Of a stretch of 64,000 bases of DNA, positions 23,101-33,200 are shown piece by piece. The notes beneath the pieces were generated by a model. The model was not told where the DNA came from and did not search any database. It saw only the letters and a list, made by a program, of their open reading frames with translations. Both the position numbers and the translations under genes were made by a program. Source of the DNA: Chaenocephalus aceratus (Eukaryota > Chordata > Actinopteri > Perciformes > Channichthyidae); NCBI GenBank assembly GCA_023974075.1, contig JAMFTG010000723.1, positions 26,001-90,000 of the forward strand. The letters are read 5' to 3'. Position 1 is the stretch's first letter. Each line of letters starts with the position of its first letter.

Positions 23101-26100
23101 CAACACACAGTCCGGATCCATCAGCTGCTCCTGGATCAGATCTACACACAACAACACACAGTCCAGCTCCATCAGCTGCTCCTGGATCAGATCTACGCAC
23201 AACAACACACAGTCGAGCTCCATCAGCTGCTCCTGGATCAGATCTACACACAACAACACACAGTCCAGCTCCATCAGCTGCTCCTGGATCAGATCTACAC
23301 ACAACAACACACAGTCCAGCTCCATCAGCTGCTCCTGGATCAGATCTACACACAACAACACACAGTCCGGATCCATCAGCTGCTCCTGGATCAGATCTAC
23401 GCACAACAACACACAGTCCGGATCCATCAGCTGCTCCTGGATCAGATCTACACACAACAACACACAGTCCGGATCCATCAGCTGCTCCTGGATCAGATCT
23501 ACACACAACAACACACAGTCCAGCTCCATCAGCTGCTCCTGGATCAGATCTACGCACAACAACACACAGTCGAGCTCCATCAGCTGCTCCTGGATCAGAT
23601 CTACACACAACAACACACAGTCCAGCTCCATCAGCTGCTCCTGGATCAGATCTACACACAACAACACACAGTCCAGATCCATCAGCTGCTCCTGGATCAG
23701 ATCTACACACAACAACAAAAGTCCAGCTCCATCAGCTGCTCCTGGATCAGATCTACACACAACAACAAAAAGTCCAGCTCCATCAACTGCTCCTGGATCA
23801 GATCTACACACAACAACACACAGTCCAGCTCCATCAGCTCCATCAGCTGCTCCTGGATCAGATCTACACACAACAACACACAGTCCAGCTCCATCAGCTG
23901 CTCCTGGATCAGATCTACGCACAACAACACACAGTCCAGCTCCATCAGCTGCTCCTGATCAGATCTACACACAACAACACACAGTCCAGCTCCATCAGCT
24001 GCTCCTGGATCAGATCTACACACAACAACACACAGTCCAGCTCCATCAGCTGCTCCTGGATCAGATCTACACACAACAACACACAGTCCAGCTCCATCAG
24101 CTGCTCCTGGATCAGATCTACACACAACAACACACAGTCCAGCTCCATCAGCTGCTCCTGGATCAGATCTACACACAACAACACACAGTCCAGCTCCATC
24201 AGCTGCTCCTGGATCAGATCTACACACAACAACACACAGTCCAGCTCCATCAGCTGCTCCTGGATCAGATCTACACACAACAACACACAGTCCAGCTCCA
24301 TCAGCTACATAAAAGATTTTCCATAAAAAAAAAAAAAGTTGATTCAAGAACACATCTCTGTTAGATCAGTAGTTTTCTTATATTACAATTATTGCTAAAT
24401 TTGAAAGGTCTTTACCAGCTTTGGAATTATATATATATATATCGTTGAGATTAATGTTGTCAGGTTTTTTTAGTTTTCCATCTCGCTCTTGCGCAATGCA
24501 AATCGGGCAAAGATGCAAATCAGGTAGTCACAAGCACTACACCCCTGGTTCTAAGGGACGTGTAGATGTCGTGATGGGTTGACAGCATGTCGAGGATAAC
24601 ATCGTATGTATATCCTTCGTTCCATCTCTTCTTCCATTCTTTCCAACTCAGTTTACAATTCGTGAAGAAACAGCTGAACAGTACCAAACAGGAAATACGT
24701 GCTGCTGTCGGCCGGGTGCAGACCAATCACGAAGCATAATTTCTTGACTGGCAGCAAAAACAACCAATCACAGCAGTGCTTCTCTGGCTGGCTCTGTCCA
24801 ATCACAAACAAGAAGTGTTCTCCTTAAAGGAATACCCTTTCCGTAAAATGTGAAAAGTTGAAGTGTTTTGTGAAATGTTGTTTTGCACTTCAGGGCCACC
24901 GTACCCCGCTTCCAGTTTTGGGTTTTCTCCTGGAGCTCAGGTTCGCCCGCAACTCATTTTCCTGATACAATTAGGATTAGAAAGATTTGATTTAAAAATA
25001 AAATAAAAATTCAAATCTATCTTTTTACGTGTGTGCCTCACTGTGTAAACATATACAGTATAAATGATTTACTGCATCACATTTTGGTTACTAAAGTACT
25101 TCTATGTATTCATTGTATGTTTAATCAACACTTTCATAAATAAAACAACCCATGGTATGAAATATAAAATTGTGTTTTATATTTGTCTCACTGTACACAT
25201 TCAATTCCATTATATATGCTTATATTTTTTAAATGTGTTCATACAAGCTGGTCAAATATTCTGGGACTGTAATACTCAAAATGTGTAGGTGAAGAGCGGA
25301 AAATGGTGTCACTCACCTCAATAGAGTACAATAAAAACTGAAAATGTATATATGCCTTATGTGATGTGCTTTTAATTCAACAACACAAACATTTAAAACC
25401 TCACTTAAATAGAAATGTGTAATTATTATTATCTGCAAAACGTTGGTAAAACATCATCGCTGTCAGGGTTTCACTAACACACAGTTTATTTATCTTGAGG
25501 AGTAGGAAGATTTCTAAACCCACTAACAGACACAAGTTAATGAAAACTCACATTTAAAATCACCTAATTATGGTATGGACAGGGTTAAGGTTAGGGTTAG
25601 TACACATTGTACAGTATATCTAAAAGAAGTCACTAAAGCTGTAAGAAAAACGTAACTGAGTAAAAAGTAAAATATTTACCTGTGATATGAAGTGATTTAG
25701 AAAAGTATAAGATGAATAAGATGGAAAAACTTAAGTACTTTTATTTTCTACTTAAGTATATCACTTAGGGAACACTGGAAGATATGATATCATAATATTA
25801 TGATTAATAGCCAAGGCTCTAGATTACAAAGCGTTTATAATACAGTACGTTATTGTATGCTGTCACGGCTGTGGGATTACATACGGTGGGTTTAAAGGGG
25901 ACATCAAGTCTCTGAGTGCCTCTATTATGGCTACACAGTTTCTCAGACAATTATGACTGTTTCTGATTTCCATAAACTCTTTGGGGGACATGCCATTCAT
26001 GCTACATAGCTTGGACTTCATCATCATTGACACCAAACGTAAAGACTTCGACACAATTCTGTTGTCACGTAGATGTGTTGAGGCACGGACCGGTGATTAC

Positions 26101-27169
26101 ATGTGGCATTTGGTGGCGATCGGACCGTGTCCATTGGTGTCACAGCAATATCGTGTTTCGGCACATGATGAGACCTGAGATTTGGAGATGAGCTGTTCAG
26201 GGCCGAAGCACGAACCATCATGTGACGTTGGGGCCGCTTGGAGCCCGTCAGCTGGCGTGAGGAGATAATCACCTTCCATGGAAAGGGATCACACAGCCAT
26301 CAGGGTTGCCAGAAACTGACCATGATCAAATCGATTATTCGGCAGCCCTGGCGAATACTAATCGATTATTCGACCCCGCAGAGCTTGCATTTAACTTCCT
26401 TTGGACTTGTATGTTCGAAGTAGTTCCACGAGGAGGAACTCTTTTTACCTGCCGCTTTGTTCATCTTTAGTCGCACGTGTGAGGGAGAGGGGGGCGGGGT
26501 CGGTGTGTGTCTGCTCTGCTCGCAGGCTTCCTCCAAGTTTACAGTAAAACAAACTGGTGGTGTGACCAATGGCCATTTACAATTATTAATACTATTACTA
26601 TTATTAGCCATATATATATTTATATATATTTTGGTTGAAATTTAAAATACATTTTCTCACATCTAGTATAGACACCTTTTGAGTTTGCATCGTCATGGTT
26701 ACATGCACTTATCGTTATTTAAATAGTAAAAGCATCAGCAAAGTGTAATGGGAAAATATGTACCATTCTGTGAGAGAGTCTGAAGGCATCTGCACGCCTG
26801 CATCGAGTTCTAAACAACAACAAAAACACAATTTATAAAAATGTTGCAGTAGCAGGAATATAGGCGTATAATATACTGTATGTACATATGGTAGTATAAT
26901 CATCTACAGATATACATAAGACTTTGTAATCAGGAAGGAGAAACTCAGCGTTACCTTTTGCACGGAGGAGGAGGCGAGCGTCAGGCAGGGACTTCAACAG
27001 GAAGTGACTCCCGATGCTCAGCAGCTTCGGGTGGAGCTCCCGAGCAGAAGAGATGTTGCAGAGGGCGGAGCAGCTGTAGAACTGGACCTCCGAGTCCGAG
27101 CCCTGCAGCAGCAGAACCAGAACCGGGAAGCCCCCCGCCTCACCCAGCAGCCCCCTGGACCAATCTGGA

Positions 27170-27255
<86 letters not shown>

Positions 27256-30200
27256 CAACGCCAGAGAAACATCTTCTGTTGTTAAAGATGTGACGATTAA
27301 AAGGTATCATGCTCTTCTTCATGTCTCCTCTACATCAACATGTGTCCCCTCTTCTTCATGTCTCTTATACATCAACATGTGTCCCCTCTTCTCCATGTCT
27401 CTTCTACATCAACATGTGTCCCCTCTTCTTCGTGTCTCTTCTACATCAACATGTGTCGTCTCTTCTCCATGTCTCTTCTACATCAACATGTGTCCCCTCT
27501 TCTTCGTGTCTCTTCTACATCAACATGTGTCCCCTCTTCTTCGTGTCTCTTCTACATCAACATGTGTCCCCTCTTCTTCGTGTCTCTTCTACATCACATG
27601 TGTCCCCTCTTCTCCGTGTCTCTTCTACATCAACATGTGTCCCTCTTCTTCATGTCTCTTCTACATCAACATGTGTCCCCCTCTTCTCCATGTCTCTTCT
27701 ACATCAACATGTGTCCCCTCTTCTTTCATGTCTCTCTACATCAACATGTGTCCCCTCTTCTACATGTTCTTCTACATCAACATGTCCCCTCTTCTTCATG
27801 TCTCTTCTACATCAACATGTGTCCCCTCTTCTTCATGTCTCTTCTACATCAACATGTGTCCCCTCTTCTTCATGTCTCTTCTACATCAACATGTGTCCCC
27901 TCTTCTTCATGTCTCCTCTACATCAACATGTGTCCCCTCTTCTTCATGTCTCCTCTACATCAACATGTGTCCCCTCTTCATCATGTCTCTTCTACATCAA
28001 CATGTGTCCCCTCTTCTCATGTCTCTTCTACATCAACATGTGTCCCCTCTTCTCCATGTCTCCTCTACATCAACATGTGTCCCCTCTTCCTCATGTCTCT
28101 TCTACATCAACATGTGTCCCCTCTTCTACATCAACATGTGTCCCCTCTTCTCCATGTCTCTTCTACATCAACATGTGTCCCCTCTTCTCCATGTCTCTTC
28201 TACACATCACATGTGTCCCCTCTTCTCCATGTCTCTTCTACATCAACATGTGTCCCCTCGTCTCTCCATGTCTCTTCTACAATCAACATGTGTCCCTCTT
28301 CTTCATGCTCCTCTCAGCAACATGTGTCCCTCTTCTTCATGTCCTCCTCTACATCAACATGTGTCCCCCTCTTCATCATGTCTCTTCTACGTCAACATGT
28401 GTCCCCTCTTCTTCATGGTCTCTTCTACATCAACATGTGTCCCCTCTTCTCCATGTCTCCTCTACATCAACATGTGTCCCCTCCTCCTTCCTCATGTCTC
28501 GTCTACATCAACATGTGTCCCCTCTTCTCCAGGTCTCTTCTACATCAACATGTGTCCCCTCTTCTACATCAACATGTGTTCCCCCTCTTCTCCATGTCTC
28601 TTCTACATCAACAGTGTCCCCTCTTCTCCAGGTCTCTTTCTACATCAACATGTTCCCCTCTTCTCCATGTCTCTTCTACATCAACATGTGTCCCCTCTTC
28701 TACATCAACAGGTGTCCCCTCTTCTCCATGTCCTCTTCTACATCAACATGTGTCCCCTCTTCTCCATGTCTCTTCTACATCAACATGTGTCTCCTCTTCT
28801 TCATGTCTCTTCTACATCAACCTGTGTCCCCTCTTCTCCATGTCTCCTCTACATCAACATGTGTCCCCTCTTCCTCATGTCTCTTCTACATCAACATGTG
28901 TCCCCTCTCCTTCATGTCTCTTCTACATCAACATGTGGTCCCCTCTTCTACATCACATGTGTCCCCTCTTCTTCATGTCTCCTCTACATCAACATGTGTC
29001 CCCTCTTCTTCATGTCTCTTCTACATCAACATGTGTCCCCTCTTCTCCATGTCTCTTCTACATCACATGTGTCCCCTCTCTTCTTCATGTCTCCTCTACA
29101 TCAACATGTGGTCCCCTCTTCTTCATGTCTCTTCTACATCAACATGTGTCCCCTCTTCTTCATGAACATGTGTCTCTCCTCTTCTTCATGTCTCTTCTAC
29201 AATCAACCTGTGGTCCCCTCTTCTCCATGTCCTCCTCTACATCAACATGTGTCCCCTCTTCCTCATGTCTCTTCTACATCAACATGTGTCCCCCTCTTCT
29301 CCATGTCTCTTCTACATCAACATGTGTCCCCTCTTCTACATCAACATGTGTCCCCTCTTCTCCATGTCTCTTCTACATCAACATGTGTCCCCTCTTCTTC
29401 ATGTCTCTTCTACATCAACACGTGTCCCCTCTTCCTCATGTCTCTTCTACATCAACACGTGTCCCCTCTCCTTCATGTCTCTTCTACATCAACATGTGTC
29501 CCCTCTTCTTCGTGTCTCTTCTACATCAACATGTGTCCCCTCTTCTTCGTGTCTCTTCTACATCAACATGTGTCCCCTCTTCTTCGTGTCTCTTCTACAT
29601 CAACATGTGTCCCCTCTTCTCCATGTCTCTTCTACATCAACATGGTGTCCCCTCTTCTTCATGTCTCTTCTACATCAACATGTGTCCCCTCTTCTTCATG
29701 TCTCTTCTACATCAACATGTGTCCCCCTCTTCTTCATGTCTCTTCCACATCAACATGTGTCCCCTCTTCTTCATGTCTCTTCTACATCAACATGTGTCCC
29801 CTCTTCTTCATGTCTCTTCTACATCAACATGTGTCCCCTCTTCTTCATGTCTCTTCTACATCAACATGTGTCCCCTCTTCTTCATGTCTCTTCTACATCA
29901 ACATGTGTCCCCTCTTCTCCATGTCTCTTCTATGTTAACACTTTTGAAACAGGGCTGAAACAGAGGGGATTATGGGTAATGCTGCAATGATCTGTTTGGT
30001 GTTTCAGCCAATCAGAGACAGGCTCTGTATATATCTGAGACCTGTGATATATTGATGAAGAACAGTAGAATAGGGGACCTTTGAAGGAAGTGACCCACCT
30101 GAGTGTGTGAGGTGCAGCAGAGCCCAGGAGGCCACCTGCTGCTCTCGAGGGTCGTAGGATTTGGCTAAAGCCAGCAGAGGCTTCACTCCCTCCAACATGA

Positions 30201-33200
30201 CGGCCTCTCTGCTCGACTCTGCACCAAAACACATGTTAGACTTTCAAAAGTCAAAGTGAACTTTATTGTCAATCTTTCAGTTTGTGTGTACAGACGGAGA
30301 GATCGAAGTACTGCTTCCCACAATAAAGACATCTGTACAAATATGTAACAGCCAGACACCGAGAGAATAATAATTATTAAACCATTTAAAGACCTTAAAT
30401 TCCTCTGCACCCACCTGAGAGGCGAGGAGGCAGACGCAGGCGCAGGAGTGGCTCTGAGCGCTGGAGTCTCCGGACCGGATCAGATCCAGGAGCGGAACCA
30501 GCATCCCCATCTCAACCACAGAGGCTCTGCACACTGACACCAGAGTTCATGCACGGCTATTACGACTGGCAGGAGAGGACTCTTTAAAGTAGAGACACTA
30601 CATACTGATATTACACCTGAACATCAGCAGGAGAGGACTCTTTAAAGTAGAGACACTACATACTGATATACACCTGGACATCAGCAGGAGAGGACTCTTT
30701 AAAGTAGAGACACTACATACTGATATACACCTGAACATCAGCAAGAGAGGACTCTTTAAAGTAGAGACAACTACATACTGATATACACCTGAACATCAGC
30801 AGGAGAGGACTCTTTAAAGTAGAGACACTACATACTGATATACACCTGGACATCAGCAGGAGAGGACTCTTTAAAGTAGAGACACTACATACTGATATAC
30901 ACCTGAACATCAGCAGGAGAGGACTCTTTAAAGTAGAGACACTACATACTGATATACACCTGGACATCAGCAGGAGAGGACTCTTTAAAGTAGAGACACT
31001 ACATACTGATACACACCTGAACATCAGCAGGAGAGGACTCTTTAAAGTAGAGACACTACATACTGATATACACCTGGACATCAGCTGGAGAGGACTCTTT
31101 AAAGTAGAGACACTACATACTGATATACACCTGGACATCAGCAGGAGAGGACTCTTTAAAGTAGAGACACTACATACTGATATACACCTGAACATCAGCA
31201 GGAGAGGACTCTTTAAAGTAGAGACACTACATACTGATATACACCTGACATCAGCAGGAGAGGACTCTTTAAAGTAGAAGCACTACATAATGATATACAC
31301 CTGAACATCAGCAGTGAGAGGACTCTTTATAAGTAGAGTCACTACATACTGTATAACACAACCTGAACATCAGCAGGAGAGGACTCCTTTAAAGTAGAGA
31401 CACTACATACTGATATACCACCTGAACATGCAGAAGGAGAGGAATCTTTAAAGTAGAGACACTACATACTGATATACACCTGAACATCAGCAGGAGAGGA
31501 CTCTTTAAAGTAGAGACACTACATACTGATATACACCTGACATCAGCAGGAGAGGACTCTTTAAAGTAGAGACACTACATACTGATATACACCTGAACAT
31601 CAGCAGGAGAGGACTCTTTAAAGTAGAGACACTACATACTGATATACACCTGAGCATCAGCAGGAGAGGACTCTTTAAAGTAGAGACACTACATACTGAT
31701 ATACACCTGAACACTCAGCAGGAGAGGACTCTTTAAAGTAGAGACACTACATACTGATATACACCTGAACATCAGCAGGAGAGGACTCTTTAAAGTAGAG
31801 ACATACATACTGATATACACCTGAACATCAGCAGGAGAGGACTCTTTAAAGTAGAGACACTACATACTGATATACACCTGGACATCAGCAGGAGAGGACT
31901 CTTTAAAGTAGAGACACTACATACTGATATACACCTGAACATCAGCAGGAGAGGACTCTTTAAAGTAGAGACACTATACTGATATACACCTGAACATCAG
32001 CAGGAGAGGACTCTTTAAAGTAGAGACACATACTGATATACACCTGAACATCAGCAGGAGAGGACTCTTTAAAGTAGAGACACTACATACTGATATACAC
32101 CTGAACATCAGCAGGAGAGGACTCTTTAAAGTAGATACACTACATACTGATATACACCTGAACATCAGCAGGAGAGGACTCTTTAAAGTAGAGACACTAC
32201 ATACTGATATACACCTGAACATCAGCAGGAGAGGACTCTTTAAAGTAGAGACACTACTACTGATATACACTTGAACATCAGCAGGAGAGGACTCTTAAAG
32301 TAGATACACTACATACTGATATACACCTGAACATCAGCAAGAGAGGACTCTTTAAAGTAGAGACACTACATACTGATATACACCTGAACATCAGCAGGAG
32401 AGGACTCTTTAAAGTAGAGACACTACATACTGATATACACCTGAACATCCAGCAGGAGAGGACTCTTTAAAGTAGAGACACTACATACTGATATACACCT
32501 GAACATCAGCAGGAGAGGACTCTTTAAAGTAGAGACACTACATACTGATATACACCTGGACAATCAGCAGGAGAGGACTCTTTAAAGTAGAGACACTACT
32601 TACTGATATACACCTGGACATCAGCAGGAGAGGACTCTTTAAAGTAGAGACACTACATACTGATATACACCTGAACATCAGCAGGAGAGGACTCTTTAAA
32701 GTAGAGACACTACATACTGATATACACCTGAACATCAGCAGGAGAGGACTCTTTAAAGTAGATACACTACATACTGATATACACCTGGACATCAGCAGGA
32801 GAGGACTCTTTAAAGTAGAGACACTACATACTGATAGACACCTGAACATCAGCAGGAGAGGACTCTTTAAAGTAGAGACACTACATACTGATATACACCT
32901 GAGCCTCAGCAGAGAGAGGACTCTTTAAAGTAGAGACACTACATACTGATATACACCTGAACATCAGCAGGAGAGGACTCTTTAAAGTAGAGACACTACA
33001 TACTGATATACACCTGAAACATCAGCAGGAGAGGACTCTTTAAAGTAGAGACACTACATACTGATATACACCTGAACACCAGCAGGAGAGGACTCTTTAA
33101 AGTAGAGACACTACATACTAATATACACCTGGACATCAGCAGGAGAGGACTCTTTAAAGTAGAGAGGACTTTTAAAACACCTTGTGATCGTGTATCCCTC

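Larger units (their letters stand above)
24307..26954. other. Intron 6 of the ARM gene, mostly unassigned
   Basis: I searched the minus strand for the ARM helix missing between exons 6 and 7 and found no convincing exon. A weak 21-bp candidate at 25318-25338 has TTTTCAG and GTGAGT borders. A hAT/BED fragment lies at 26366-26611. An unidentified broken ORF lies at 25863-26272. Confidence 0.45.
1..27123 (+). repeat. Segmental duplication, copy 1 (37.3-kb tandem period)
   Basis: Base 1 aligns with base 37304. The two stretches then stay collinear to base 27123, which matches base 64000. Order and orientation of the TRIM gene, MITEs, LINE, zinc-finger gene, isolated exon, ARM exons and satellites are the same. 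The offset drifts only slightly (37303 at the start, about 37314 at the LINE, 37275 at the zinc-finger gene, 37270 at ARM exon 7, about 36854 past the 51-bp array), so nearly all the length difference lies in repeat arrays. The left limit is not visible because the window begins here. Confidence 0.97.

Noticed and set aside
21874..24306. CRISPR array
   Set aside because: Tandem units are contiguous with no unique spacers, the genome is eukaryotic, and no cas genes are present.
21782..24364. 860- and 825-residue ORFs on the plus strand (and counterparts at 59052-61218)
   Set aside because: They are the 51-bp satellite read in frame; the unit is a multiple of three and open in five of six frames. 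The sense relevant to a gene is the minus strand through exon 7.
26833..27322. Leucine/serine and arginine/glutamate repeat ORFs
   Set aside because: They are readings of the GA microsatellite next to ARM exon 6. Only the ARM-coding part is retained.
27290..29990. ORFs of up to 882 residues with [13 protein letters not shown] repeats
   Set aside because: They arise from the 37-bp unit cycling through three frames. There is no non-repeat coding sequence at either end.
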